NCBI RefSeq assembly: GCF_001522545.3
Contig: NC_031769.1
Location: 26,248,100-26,312,099, forward strand
Origin: Parus major
Lineage: Eukaryota > Chordata > Aves > Passeriformes > Paridae
Direction of reading: 5' to 3'
Length of the DNA stretch: 64,000 bases
In this document: in pieces, positions 1-13,441 of the stretch
Layout of the letters: every line of letters starts with the position of its first letter
Position numbering within the stretch: position 1 is the stretch's first letter
Translations under genes and position numbers: made by a program
Notes under the pieces: model-generated
What the model saw: only the letters and a program-made list of their open reading frames with translations
Databases searched by the model: none
Told to the model about the DNA's origin: nothing

Positions 1-3000
1 TTTCTACAATGCATGCAGTCCATTGAGATCAAAGAGAGCATCATTAGAGAGAAAACTGACTCATAGCTAGTAATGAGGAATTAAGATCTCTAAGCCTACC
101 ATGCTCTGCATTTTACTTCTCTGTAGTTTTATGTTGCTGTATGTCAGGGTAGTGCAAAGTTTCTTTCCAGTTTCTTCCCAAAATGAAGTGTTGCAGAACA
201 GTTCCCAGGAATTGTTCCTGTTACATCTCTGCTGTTACCTATGAAGGGTTAGAGTACAGGCTTGAGCTTTAGTAAGTGATTCTTAATACTGTTTAATTGT
301 GAGCAGACTACCGAACTCCATGTCGGTCTTTCTAACTTGCACTCCACAGACAATATTTGGACACATTTCAAGGACTGCACAAATCAAAGACTGTTCCAAA
401 GAAGCAGCCACCCTCTTTTGATTGGAAAGTTTGTTTTTCAAGGAATAGTTGCATTTCATACTTCCCTTCAGGACCAAAGAATGGACTACTGCTCTTTTCC
501 TTCGGTCCACTTGTCTTCTGGAGTGTGGCATATTTCTTTTTAAATACAGGAGGCAACACTTGAGCTCAGTGCCCAAAACATAAGTGGAAAATCTCCATTG
601 CTATTCAAGAGCCATCCTTAGATGCCCTCTCAGACACTGCTGAACTTTTTCTTCTACTCAGTTCCTTCCTGTGGTCATGCACAATGCACTACACCTAAGT
701 TACTCTGATCCTTTTCTTCTGACCCATAAACAAAGACGTTTTCTACGCTGAGCAATTGCAATATCCTCTTCATAGTCTTCAGTCTCCAAGCCTGCAAGAA
801 GAAGGACCTAGGTCTTTCTAGCACATAGCTTTCTTCTCATTTGTAATAAATTTAAAGTTATTTGGTGGTTTGAATTATCTCCCTCTCTTATTTTTTATTT
901 TGCTGCAAAAATATACATGTATGTTAGTCAAAAGCTCCTGGCTCATGGCCATGAACAAAAGTCTCTCTCCCTCTGTCTCCCTCTCTCTCTTCAGGCACTG
1001 ATGCATAAATCCAATTATCTTTCATTCAGTCCTTCACTTGACTTTTCCTCATCTCATTTCTAAATATCCCAGCTGTGCATAGTTCATTGTAGATGCATCC
1101 AGCATCAGAACTAGTAAGCATTTTACAAACTGCTGGAACACCTACAAATTTACTGTAGCATAAGCCTCAACTGTTAACGTACCTAGTTATAAAAACTTCT
1201 TGGATTTCATTTTCTTGAATAATATTTACAAAGAAAAAAGACTAGGGAGTGAAACTAGAAGGATCTCCGGTAATCACAAGCCAACACAAACATTTCACAT
1301 TTCCTTTTTATTGCTCTGTTGTTGTTTTGGTTTTCTTCTTTTCTAAGAGAGTATAAATAAAACAGGGAAAGAAGATATAAACTGAGGTCCCACAATTCTT
1401 CAACCTGTAAATACAGAAGCACAGTGGGCTTTTTTTTTTTTTTATTCTGCTAGAGGGAATCTTGGAGCCCAAGTTTTTCAAGAGGTATTACAGTAATGAG
1501 TCTTGAATCTACTAGAAGACAGAATCAACTTTGTTAACTTTATTTTTATTTTTTTTTAACAGATGAGATAATCTTGCTACCTCATCCTCATAGATTGGGC
1601 AGCAATTTCTTCTTAGTGAATAAAATTGGTGCCTTGATTTAATGAGAATTTCTTATTCTTGCAATCTCAGCAGTGCTGTCTTTAGAGTTACAGGAATGGT
1701 AAATCTCTCTCATGAGCAGTTGCATTAGGTTGTAGTCACATATAATTGAAGCAAATCTCTCATCTTTGTAACTTTAAATCTTCTTATAACAGTTTGCCAG
1801 GAAAACATGTATTTTCATAATACATTAGCATAAGTTGCCAAATTAAGCTAGTTGAAAAAAAAAAGAGAGCTTAGAAGCCTGTACTAGCAATTTATTATGT
1901 ACATATGTGTTTCTGGTTGGTTTTGGTTTGGTTTTTGCTTTGTTTGTTTAGCTGGTTTGTTTTTTGAGAAAGGGAGAGATGTTCAGGGACATCTATTTAA
2001 GGCAAATGAAGCAAGCCAGCAAATAGCTATATTCAGAGGGAGGATAGCTCACAGTTCTGTGTTGTCTCATTGTCTCTAGTGTTTTATCAGTTCAACCAAA
2101 TGAAAGAATTGAGGGGGAGATGAGAGAAGGCTGGGCAGCCACAAGCACTTTCCTCTGTTTAGAGATAAATTGACAACTTTCTGCACTTGCAGTGACTAGT
2201 AACATAATCCATCATTGGAGCAGTTATTCCTGACAGGCCACAGCCTCATGCAAGACAATAAGCTCCAAGAGAGGAGACATTGCATCCTAGAGAAAACAGT
2301 TCCTGGGGTTTGAAGGCATTTCCCTGAGTCACTAGTGTTATCCTAGTGAAGCTGATGAAAAGCCAGTCAGGCTGGAAATCTCCATAAGGGTGAAGGCAGC
2401 AGGCATGGTCACAGTGGAGAGGACAAAGAACAAAGATCCCACCATAGGGAAAAGGAAAGGAGACTATGGATCTGCATGCTTTGAAAACTTGACATTGTAG
2501 CTCTTAAGCAGATTGTTTTCAAAACAAGCTTCACTGGCTACAAACCAGTTATTTCCCCTTTATCTGCTATGGTAAGTTAGCTTTTAACAGCAACTTCAAT
2601 TTTAACAGCAACTTCAATTTTCCTAAAACATTAGCTTGACATTCCCTGCAAACATCTGGAACCAGGTGACTACTATTGCTGACTGGAACACACACCAGGA
2701 TTTAATGTTCCATGGGTTCCCTTCTTACCAATTCCCAAAGAATAAATTACCTTAGAAGCAGACAGGCAGATGTAAGGAGAGATATCTGTGTTTCACAAAT
2801 GATGCTGCTTTGAGGATTTTTTAAGTGAACTACTTTTCTAGGTAGACATGCCCATTCACAGAGAAAATTTCTCCAGAACAAAATCTATTATCAAAATATA
2901 TAAAGATAAAAGATAAAATCGTAGAGGCTCAGGTGTTATCTCTGAACAAACATTATCTGGATCCTGAATATGTATTTCCAGTAGTGTATATGATTTTCTC

Positions 3001-4246
3001 AATTATTTTAAGTATGCTCCATTCCAACACATATAAAAATAAGTTCCAAAATACTAAAAACTCCCACAAAATTTAAGTCTTATGTTCTTGTAATGTCTAT
3101 TCACAACAGTGTTTATTTTTTGATCACTTCTAAGGTGTTTTTTTAATTAATTCAAAACATGTAACTGAAATAATCCCCCATGAAATACTGAAATTGCATT
3201 TTACTTGCCAAAAAGGCATTTCCTTATCCTCATAGGTTATTTTCAATGAATATTTATCACTTTCTCTAGAGTCAGTAAATTCCCCATACATCATTTTCAT
3301 ACCATTCTTTATCTCAGAGAAGATGTAAAGTCCTAAATTTTTCATTCAGTAGATAAGAAATTGATTTGTTTTCCTGACTGTAGTTCAACATAGCAGCCCT
3401 TTCTTCTGTTCTGAATTTCCATTGGTACAATTAGTCCCCCAAGGTGTACAAGAGGTGTGCAAAATTGAGTGAGCCTGACATGTCTAAATAAAACCTTTAA
3501 CAGCATCTATTATGTTCCCCTTGGAGAAATCGCTATGTTTCTGAATATTCTTCATCAAAGGCATATAAAAACGGAGAATCTATTGAAGATGTGAAGATCT
3601 ACTGAAGTGGTTTGGTTATTACTACCTGTTTCTGCTACTGTTTTTGCCTACATGTTACTAATCTCCATAATCTAATGACCTTACTGTAATTTAGTTGTAG
3701 GAAGCAGAAAAACCATAGAACAGTTTCAGCTGAGAATAAAATTATTCATGTAGGCACAGCTTATGAATCCATGTTTGTACAGTATCAGATTTAATAAACT
3801 ATGTGGAACTGAATTCTAGGTTTATTGCTTGAATAGAAAAATCTGTTGAAGTGATGATAAAACAAAGCAGGTATTCCATGAACTTTTACTTCCTGATGGC
3901 TTTTCTGTAGCTACAATTTTGCCTTACAGGCTATAACATCTTTGACCTGACCTACACATTGCCAAGTGCTTCAGCCACAAAGGTGTTTAACAGAAGACCA
4001 GGCACTCAGCATTGCACTAAGGGTTGATATATGGCAAACAGTGTCCAATTCCATATTTGCAATTGATTTTTGGACCCCAAAATTTGTATTCCTATATCTA
4101 ATTACTGCTGTAAAGTGGATGATGAGAAATACTGAAGCTGTCTTCTTCATTCATAATTAATGACACTGATCTTTCCTACTCACGATTTATTTATGCCCAA
4201 AAGCTAAAAATAAGATATATTTATTTTTTAAGTTTTGTTGTCTTAG
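1..4246. other. Unique AT-rich noncoding DNA, no gene seen
   Basis: No coding region, RNA gene or recognisable transposon was found. Short open frames overlap on both strands at about 283-576 but match nothing I know. Low-complexity tracts include a CT-rich run at about 960-995, a poly-T run near 1431-1443 and a T-rich run near 1541-1558. An 18-bp tandem duplication lies at 2582-2617. The sequence is probably intergenic or intronic. Confidence 0.6.
2582..2617. repeat. 18-bp tandem duplication, two copies
   Basis: The unit ttttaacagcaacttcaa occurs twice in perfect head-to-tail array, followed by a further tttt. It looks like a recent replication-slippage duplication in otherwise unique sequence, with no associated gene. 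Confidence 0.9.
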
Positions 4247-4285
4247 TTATTCTGACCTATGTATTCTAGGCATAGGTCAGAATAA
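4247..4285. repeat. Perfect 15-bp inverted repeat (hairpin)
   Basis: The left arm ttattctgacctatg (4247-4261) is the exact reverse complement of the right arm at 4271-4285, with a 9-nt loop (tattctagg). Fifteen uninterrupted pairs with some GC content make a stable stem-loop. No transposon termini or target duplications were recognised around it. Confidence 0.9.
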
Positions 4286-5613
4286 GAAAAGATTTAAGGC
4301 TTAGCATTTTTTTTTTTCTAATAGGATATAACACTAAAACCTTTGCTCTTTAGATGAGGCAAATTTTCTGCTATTAAGTTTGATGGCTCATTCACCTCAG
4401 CTCTACCACCCTTGATAAAGTCAGTTATGAAGCAAGGAAAATATCTCTAGGGCAAACAGGTGTAAAAGTAATCAGGCTAAGAATTACCGTACTCATGAAA
4501 TAAATAAGACTAGAACAATCAAAAACAAGTCTAATTTGTGTTCAATTACATCTTCTTCTATCATAATTATATACCTTGTACACAGCTTGTATACATAATC
4601 ACCACAAAGAAATGTAACTTTTTGCATTCTTCTGGCCTAAGTCTTTCCTCTTCCAGGAAGAAGCTGAATTAAGTAAATGCTGATTACAGTGGTTTATACT
4701 TTCTTTTTAAGCTATGAAAACATTTATATTAACTTATGTAAAATTTCTAGGGTTAATATTCATGTCAATGGAACTTCTGAATCATAACAAAATGGAAGAA
4801 TATGCCTCAAATTTGATACATGAATTGCCTGAAAATGCTAAAATTTGTTATATTCAAGAGCTATTCTTTTGAAAGATCTTGCATTAAATTTGGCCACAAC
4901 TTCTTATCTTTATGTATCTTTGAGAAGAAGAAAGCAGATCTAGACGTCAAAAACAAAATAACCACATATTAAGGACAAGAAATATTAATTGAAAAACACA
5001 TTAAGTATTTATGAAACAAATTGTAAGATTACTTCTGTGTTTGGTATTGCAAATGTTTTCTTATCTTTATGTTCATAGTTATACCAATCTATTTATTTAT
5101 TTTTATCTTTCCTTACAAGTGTGATAGAGGAGAAATACAGAAGAAAACACTCATTGAAAATCTGGCTCCTGGTATGCCATGAAAACAGAAAAATGACTGA
5201 TTGTTTAAACCTGTTTCTGGGTTCAGATTCTTACTTTTAATTCAGGCCTATCTTGGAACAGCTCCTTCTTTTAAGCAAGCTTTTGTGCATAACTCAGGAG
5301 TGGAGACCACAAGCAGGGGCAAGAGTTTAAGCACACACCTCCAATCCAGCACACATAGAGAGAAAGCTTCCTTTAATTACTAGTCCTGGTAGACCAGAAG
5401 GGTTTTCTCAGGTCCTGGATGACAGCTAATTGCAGCAAAGGAACCTTTAGGACACTGCTTATTCTAAATGACAGAAAATCTTGTTGCCACATAACTTGTC
5501 TGAACTGTGAGACCCACACAGAGCCAATGTTTAAATTTAGGCTGAACACAAATGGAGTCTGAAGGTATATCCCACTCAAAGTCTGATCATTTAGCAATAG
5601 GCTATTATATAGC

Positions 5614-5615
<2 letters not shown>
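4286..5615. other. Unique AT-rich noncoding DNA
   Basis: Nothing beyond short random open frames was recognised. There is no transposon signature and no RNA gene. Confidence 0.6.
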
Positions 5616-5677
<62 letters not shown>

Positions 5678-5774
5678 ATATAATATATAATACATAGCAT
5701 ATATTATATATATATAAAAGATATCATATATATAATAATATATATATTTTAAAATATTATTTAATATATATAGA
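5616..5774. repeat. Compound microsatellite (AT)n(GT)n plus TA-rich tract
   Basis: About 12 AT units (5621-5644) run directly into 15 uninterrupted GT units (5645-5674), followed by about 100 bp of imperfect TA-rich sequence. Open frames crossing it translate to low-complexity HTHT/YIYI strings and are not genes. The tract is probably length-polymorphic and could form Z-DNA (GT) or cruciforms (AT). Confidence 0.95.
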
Positions 5775-5782
5775 TTTTTTTT

Positions 5783-5836
5783 CCCTATTACACCCTTAAT
5801 TTTAATTTGGGTGTAATACACCCTATTACACCCAAA
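5783..5836. repeat. Interleaved direct and inverted repeats of ccctattacaccc
   Basis: The 13-mer ccctattacaccc occurs at 5783-5795 and 5821-5833. Between them, gggtgtaata (5809-5818) is complementary to both. The best stem pairs 5806-5818 with 5824-5836, 13 bp perfect with a 5-nt loop. It directly adjoins the TA-rich microsatellite. Confidence 0.85.
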
Positions 5837-8800
5837 ATGAAACTCATTTTGTCTTTCCCTCATGAACACAGCAATGTGTTGTAGCCTTCAAAAAGATTTT
5901 TCTGGGCACACCACAGCTCCTTCCATCTTACTTGGCTTAGGTTTCAAGAGAGACCCTTTTCATATAGGTATTAAACCTGCTGAAGAGCCCCAAGAGCTGC
6001 ATGAGGGTACTGTCTGCAGACAGTAGAAAAAAAATCTCGTTGTTATCTTCATAGAGCTGAAACTGGAGACCATGTTAATTTTATACTCTTCCCAATTTTA
6101 GTACACACAGGACTCCACAGGTAAGTAAGATCAAGGTAAAGGATTAATTTCCTGGTGGGTCCTTTGAGATGTGTTTGAGGAGAGATGCCAGTACTTATTC
6201 AAATCTTTCCACTCTGGAAACATATTTAGTAATATATTTTATTAAGTGTGTATATTTGAGGCTTTCTCAATAACATGCAGTCTCAGATTTGGTGCACCTA
6301 AAGAGTTCTAGAGTTTGAAGTAAAAAAATTATATTATTCCAGAAATATAAAGCAGTGGATCAGTGTCCAGACCCTATGTCTAGGACTTCAAATACTTGAA
6401 AAATATGAAAGCATAGTAGTGTAGACATTTGTCCACTGGCAACAGAACAGAAGAAAAATGTTCATAAATCAAACAATTTTTTCTTCAAAGATAAAATTCC
6501 TGTATTCAGACAGCTTAATATGGTTGCTCCTATCCATTCACAGGGTCAGGTTTATTTGGGGCTGTTTTTTCTGTATTGATGTAAAATGTGAACATTTTCC
6601 CCTATGGTGCTATAAATCACTCACTTTTTCTCTCCTATTAGGAACTTTAGCAGACACTAATTAACCCTCTGGAGAAAATGTTTATAAAAATAACAAGGAA
6701 TTATTAGCAATGAAGCAGATTTTTTTTCCCCCCAACAAAAAATGTCAAACTGAGAGAGTGAATGCATTATTGTTAAATTGTGGAGTTAACTTGCTGGTTG
6801 AAAATCTTAATGAGCTGAGACACATGACTAGAAAGGTTTTTGAAAGAGGCAGTGTGAGTCTGTGTGTGTGTGTGTGTGCATGTTTTCCCAGATGAGAATC
6901 TCTCATTTCTGAGTAACAATTAAAGAACATATTCCCAAATGTACATATTTTTTAAGAAATTTTGAACTTTGTTGTTTATGAAGAGCCATATGATTCCTAG
7001 AAGGGGCAAGACTTTTCACCTTTTATTCACAAAAATATAGGTGGTGATGAAAGTCTCCTTTTAGGGATACTTTTTTAACAGAGGGAACTTCATTTGTGCA
7101 GAGGCTTCACCATCCTAACAGTACCTCTGACTCAACACAGTTTTATGATGGCTTAGGGACTTGTTGAAACAGCTTTGCCCTAATTTTTCCTGCCAAGAAT
7201 AAATACATATATCTTGATTATTCTCCTTAATTTCTTTCTTTTCCTCACCCAATAATTTTTTTGTATACAAACTCCTTATAATTTTAATAAATGAGAATTT
7301 TTCATACATAAAATTTCAAGATTGAGCATTTAATAAATCCTTTTCAGTTCTATAAGATAGAAAATATTTAGACTGCAAAGCTCTTCAGATTTACTTTCTG
7401 CTACCTCCAAAACAAATATATCATCCTTTAAGTTTCCCCTTATTAGTTCTCAATTTACTATCTTCTACTTATAGTCCTTCTTGCTTCCTGCTGTGTTTTC
7501 CTTACAAGAAAAAAGAAATAATTGAATAATATAACATCTCCAATAAATTAAAATTGGAATACATAATTTTTGAAAGTTATATGAATTAAATATATTTTAG
7601 CATTTCAGTCCCATTCAGGTGATAGGTGTTCCTTATCCAAAGTGATAAAATTTCATCTTGTTCTTCTTTTCTATTATTGAACAAGAAAACCCCTAGATGT
7701 TTTGCAGTACTAAAAATAAAATCCAGCAACACTTAACTGTAGCATTTACTTTGCTTCACTATAACTGAAAATGACCATCTGAAAATTGGGCTCCCATGCT
7801 CTTGAATTTTGAGAGAATTTGGTCCTTCTTATAAGATGGATAGTTTATTATAAATAAGATAAATATTTGATTCCACTACACAAAACTTACATAAAGAAGG
7901 AAGATTATACAAATCACTTACTGAATGCTGGAGATCACAAACATAAACTGCTGCTTCTTGCAGCCTTTGATTTCTGTTTCTTTTAAGATGAATTATATCC
8001 TCAAAATTATTACAGAAGTTTTGTAACATCTTAAATTCTTAGCTAAATCAGGGTCTTTTCTGGAAGGCAATGGAAAAAGTTAGCAATGTAATGTCCAGGT
8101 ATCTGTTATGTCTTCAAGGAGGAGAACTCAGTATTCATTCAGTACTACATATCTGTACTACAAACTGATAGGTTTTTTTAAAGGCAGTGTAGAAAAGGAA
8201 TGACCAAAATGAAGAAGAAGCTTTCTTTCAAACATTTTTTGTAAAAAAAATCAAACATATTCACAGAAAATTATGAGAACAAAATTGCATGTTATTTCTC
8301 TGAGAATTACATTTTTGTTTGAAGAGTTCTCTTGCATATTGTTTAAATATTTCTCATACAAAGTACTGAAAGCACTGGGGTTGCTTCTATTCTGCTCTGT
8401 ATCCAGTGGGAGTGTAACATGCAGAGCCTTAACACCCTCATTCCCAAAATGCTAGGTAAATTTAGTTGACTTGCAGTGGAATAAATATTGTTACTGCTGC
8501 TGACTGGTGCTGACTTGTTCCTTTCCTCCTGCTGAAAGAGATGTGACTGAGGAATCAAGTCTTGTAGCTATACATATCTAAAACTTATTTGTTTTAGAGT
8601 GTACACTCTCAATACAGCCAAAAAGGCATTAAGGCGCTCAATATTATTGTAAAATACATATATCAGCTCGGTCTTACTGCTCTAGAAAAAGGAAAACAGA
8701 TAAAATCCCCCTCTGGGAGCCACTGCATATCCCACCTGATTCCCCAAATATACATTTGGGAAACTAGAATATGAAGGAGTTAATGCTAGACCCAGCCTAA

Positions 8801-11800
8801 AATGTTAGGAATTAATCTAATTCTAGAAAATCATATTTCTACATATGAAATGACAAAAACAGAAACAAGATTTAGAAAGCTGAATTTCATATGTCCACAT
8901 GGGATACGAATCTTAAATTCTAAACATCTCATCTATAACTATAAGTTTCCTCCATGTTTATTAGTAAACAGTAGACTTCAAAAAATGTGAAAGTCTGTAG
9001 CAAGGCATCTTCCCCGGCACAAGGGTTTCTTAGCTGATGAAATGACTCAGGGCATCTTGCTCTCACATGAGCCTTGGTGAAATAATCAGGACAGTTTGCC
9101 TGGTATTGAGTTATTTCTGTGCCATGGGACTGATGCTTTCAGCTAACACTAAGTATCTTGCTGTGGAAGCAAGATGTAGAGACATAAGCTGGAATTTCTG
9201 ATTGACAGACACTTCATTTTACAAACTATAAAAGCTACACTAAACTTTCACAAAGCAGAAATTTTCTGCACATTCCCTGGAAATGTGTGGAAGTTTCTCC
9301 CCAAAGTTTGGAATGCCTGCTTTGTGGCTACTCCTTTGTGGGTTGGGTGAAAGGACTCTGTGCACACTAATGTAATTTTGGTTACATTGACTCCTACTCT
9401 ATATTAATTCCTTGCTAACTTTAAAAAAGGTACCTTAATGTCATGCACTGTTTTAATAGTTTTTTGTTTCATACAGTCTAGTAGGTAACTCTGTTTAAGC
9501 TCTTTCTTCTGTTATCTCCTGTCTATTATAACTCATTTTATGATAGACCTGATCTGCTGCTTTAGAACTTTCGAGCCAGAGCCATTTAGGTGCAGGCCAC
9601 CTGATTGACTGACTCTATGACACTGCCAGATTGAAGTTCTTGTTCTGTTTCTTGCCTTATTTGGCACAAAACCAAGAGAAAAATAGCAGGTCTTCTGGAG
9701 TTGAGTCTTTTAGATCACTTAAGCCCAACATAGGTGCTCTTCCTTGCCTGAAGAAAGCAAAATGCTTGTTAGGAACAATCCTTTGTGCCTAATTTCACAA
9801 GTGTACTGGACAGTCTCCTTGCTCTGGCATACATTTCCTTCACAGATCTTCAAATATTTCCCTGCTTTCTCCTGATTTTTTCCCTTTGCTTTCCTTTTCA
9901 CATTTTTCATAATTCTACTATTCCTCTGTAAACTTATCTGATCTTGCAAATTCACAGCTGCCTAGTTTCATTGACAAATATGTATATCCTGTGCCCTGAA
10001 TATCTCTACCAAAGCCAGTACAAAAGTCATCAGAAGCAACAGTGGTATGAAGCAATGCACAGCTATGACAAAAATCAATGTATTTGTAGAAAACACACAG
10101 ACCACTGAATGAAATGAAAAAATCTCCAAACTTTGACTGTGAACCAAAAAGTCGTTGTGCCTGAAACAGCCACAAGAAAAACGTTAACTTGTTTTCCTCA
10201 ATTTCTGATATAAAAGAGTTGATATATTTTTTTTCTTTTAGGAAGGGCCTTCTTCAGTTGGACCACTTGCATCATAGTTCCAGTCAGAGCCAAAGAGAAA
10301 GCAGCAGTTAGCCTATGTCCTCATGACATGCTGAGTGGTGAGTGTTACAGACATATACAGCCCTCACAAACTAGTTTTGTGTGCCCTTCACCCCTCCTGT
10401 AGGCAGCTGCTGCTGCTGGAATTATCACTAACCCATTTCATCCACATTCCATCCAGAGGTCTTCTATGAATTTCCCAGCTTTTCTTATACTGCTTTATTA
10501 AAAAACTTCTTAGTCTATCTGTTAGAGGAAAAGTCACCAAATAAACAACAGGTGAAACAGTCATTCTGCAAAAGCAGATTAAAATAAAGCACGGTTATTA
10601 TGTTTTAACAACGCCCTTTGTTTATCACTCTTTTTTTAAAAAATTGAAATCTTATTTTTAATTGAAAAATATATTGGGTGTTAAACATTTCACATATACC
10701 AAATATAAATGAAATTATGTTTTTAGTATGTTTTGCTCATACTCCTCTAGAAAAAACTTACTTCAATATTCATAATTCATATCTTGCAACCAACTCAATT
10801 TATGGCCTTTGATTTCAAAGTTCTTCATGAATAAGCTTCCTGCAGTCAGCTAATTAAAATAAAATAAAATAAAAAGTTATTGAGATCATATCAGAGTCAA
10901 GTAATTCCTTGTTCTTGTTAAAGCATAGTAACACCATATGACTACATTTTCATCTTTATTCTTAACACATACTTCAAGTTCAGCTGAATATTCTTTAAGA
11001 AGCATAGAGTCAGTAAGAAGGAAATTATCTAATTATGAAATCTCATCAGTATATGTATTATTTTTTTCTTAATGTAGCCTAAAATATCTTGACTGAAGTA
11101 ATGGTGGCAAGAAACATTTTGATTTTAAAAAAAGAACAAATATTTATCTTTACCCTGAATGCAAAATCTGATACTGTCATTGTAGAATAAAATTATTATG
11201 TCCTGGTACATTATATACAGCTGAGTTCTCCTGTATGAATACCAGTAACAACAAGATTGAATGGGAGTCACAGGAGAGAGGAAGGAATAAATGAAAACAG
11301 GTATTGATCATCCGGCAGTACAAAATCAGGGGACCATCAAAGGTGGGCTCTGAGTCTGAGTGGGAGAGCAGGGAATAAAGTTGTATTAAGTAGCTGAACT
11401 TTTTTATTTCCCCTTAATTCATGTGCTTTCAGAATTTATCAATTCATCATGAATATGATTTTATATGAGTAATAGAAATTGGTATGTAAAATCATTATTC
11501 ATTGATGTTAGAAAGACATGATAAGGGATCACAGTACATGTTACATGGAAATCAGGAATTCAGGAAGCCTAGTAGCTCCTTGAAATACTATGGTAAGTAA
11601 AATATAGTAACTTCACTTGGCGAAGTATAAACACCCATAAGAAAGCAAAACTGCAGTTCTTTCTCCTCTCACCTCATCTCAAATAAATTTTACAATATGA
11701 TTAGTGTTTGACAATCCTATACCATTCAAACCTAGCTGGGTAGTTGTTACATGCATTCCTTCATTCCATTTCTTTTGCTGGAAGTGAATTAGTCCATCTT

Positions 11801-11990
11801 TCACTAGTGTCTTGATGATAATCCTGACCTTCTTAAGCTTCTTAAACCCAACACAGCAAAGCAGGAGTTCATTATCATTCCTTTATGCCCTTCTCAGGGA
11901 ATCTGTGTTGATTCCCTCTTATATTTGGCCATACCATTATCTTCTTTTCCTATCAAACCTTTAATCTTGGCATAATCCTTAGTTTTATAC
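5837..11990. other. Unique AT-rich noncoding DNA
   Basis: No coding gene or RNA gene was recognised in about 6 kb. It holds a (TG)9 run at 6861-6878 and an AAAAT-type run at about 10856-10875. The stretch around 9000-9350 is less AT-biased and more complex than its surroundings, but I can assign it no function. Confidence 0.55.
6861..6878. repeat. (TG)9 dinucleotide microsatellite
   Basis: Nine uninterrupted TG units within unique sequence. The overlapping short frames on both strands that translate it are not credible genes. Confidence 0.95.
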
Positions 11991-12418
11991 TGTCCTGAAT
12001 TCAGCTGGAATAGAGTTTATTTTCTTCCTAGTAGCTGGTATAGTGCCATGATTTTGATTTAGGATGAGAATAATGTTGATGATGCAGTGATGTTAGTTTT
12101 GGCTGAGGGCAAAGTTGGCCAGGGGCTGATGCTTAGGAGCTGTCTGGGCATCAGTTGGTGCGTGGTGAGTGAGTACATTGTGCATCACTTGTTTTATACA
12201 TTCTAACCTGATTATTTCTTAAAGTATTATTGTTTTGACTGATATTAACATTGTTATTGACATTATTTTCTTCCTTTTCTGTTCTTTAGAATGTCTTTGT
12301 CTTTACCCATGAGTTTTCTCACCTATGCTCTTCCAACTCTCTCCCCCATCCTTCTGGCAGTGGAGGAGTAAGTGATCTCTAATATGTGGCCATTACTGGC
12401 TGAGGTTAAACTATGACA
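11991..12418 (+). mobile_element. Solo LTR, ERVL-type, internally deleted (family A, copy 1)
   Basis: The segment starts tgtcctgaattcagctggaa and ends ggttaaactatgaca, the TG...CA termini expected of a retroviral LTR. Its sequence follows a bird LTR family I recognise from memory: a start with cagctgg.atagagtt, then tagtagctggtatagtgc, then cattgtgcatcacttg, cttccttttctgttct, and a 3' end in ggttaaac. At 428 bp it is shorter than the minus-strand relatives at 17416-18016 and 57916-58473. The central U3 portion that would carry the promoter is missing, so it is probably transcriptionally dead. No viral coding sequence flanks it, and no matching 5-bp target duplication was found (tatac versus gatga). 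The family name (TguLTR5-like) is an inference. Confidence 0.85.
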
Positions 12419-13441
12419 GATGACAACAAACATATTTACAGACAATTTTCTTTCAGTAAAAAGCCTTAGATTCAAAATCAGACCACTTGATTTGACTGAA
12501 TTCAGTCTAACTTGACCACTCCCTTTTATTTTCTGCTTGATTTACTCTAACTTCCTTTTCTTATTTCTTTCAATACTCACTTTGACTTTCCTAGCTTTTC
12601 CAAAGTTCTATTATTTTTTGTGTGTCTCATTTCATTGCAAACAATACTCAACTATATTGTATTTTCAAAGCCATGCATTGTTCCATCTTAGTATCTGAAC
12701 ATGATTTTTTTTGAATTTTGGGGTTTTTTTTTTGTTTTCTACTAGTTTTCTTTCAAAAATTTAAAAATAGCAATAGGTACCTTTACTTACAGCATCAAGT
12801 TCTGCCAAAACTGAGCATTGATGTGATAGAAATAAATACTGAAGGGGAGGAAAAGAGTCTAAGTAACAGAATAATCATGTTCTATTTAACTGAGGCCACA
12901 CAAAATTTAAAATATGTTACTTTCATTTTACCTAATTATATATTCATTTATAATTTTTCTTACTTTTTTAAATTAAATCATACTTTCTTCAGAGCAAAAG
13001 AGAGCAACAATAATTTCCTCACTCTAATGCATGAGTTTCCAGCAGACGGTGCAAAAGGCATACAAAGGTAAAAAATTAGACTATTCAATGTGTCCCAAAT
13101 ATACAACTGGCAGTAGATTTGTGTGCTAACATGGAGATCTGAATTATTTTTTAATTATCTCATTTTTTAAATTCTCTCTCTATTTGTATCTGAATGAGTG
13201 AATAAATTGACAGAAACTTGAAAGAGAAAACATAATAATAAAAAATAAAAAAGTATTGTGACTGAATGAAGGAAGAATAATTCAATTTTTTTTTTTTAAC
13301 GCCATCAACAGTTATTAAAATAGTGGGATTTTATGCTGAGACAGTCCAAAAAACTTGGGTTAGGACTAAAATTTTTATTTGGTGAGTAATTGATTCTAAG
13401 AAGAATTCAAAAAAAAAAGAAAAAAGAAAAAGAAAAATACC
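12419..13441. other. Noncoding DNA between two solo LTRs
   Basis: About 1 kb of AT-rich sequence. A 117-codon open frame (12718-13071, plus) lacks domain similarity and is T/A-biased, so I do not call it. The 3' end is an A-rich run (about 13408-13436) directly upstream of the next LTR. Confidence 0.6.

Noticed and set aside
5591..5869. 92-codon minus-strand frame through the microsatellite
   Set aside because: Translation is simple HT and IY repeats produced by the (AT)n(GT)n tract.
12718..13071. 117-codon plus-strand open frame
   Set aside because: AT-rich, low-complexity F/N/K-biased translation with no recognisable family.
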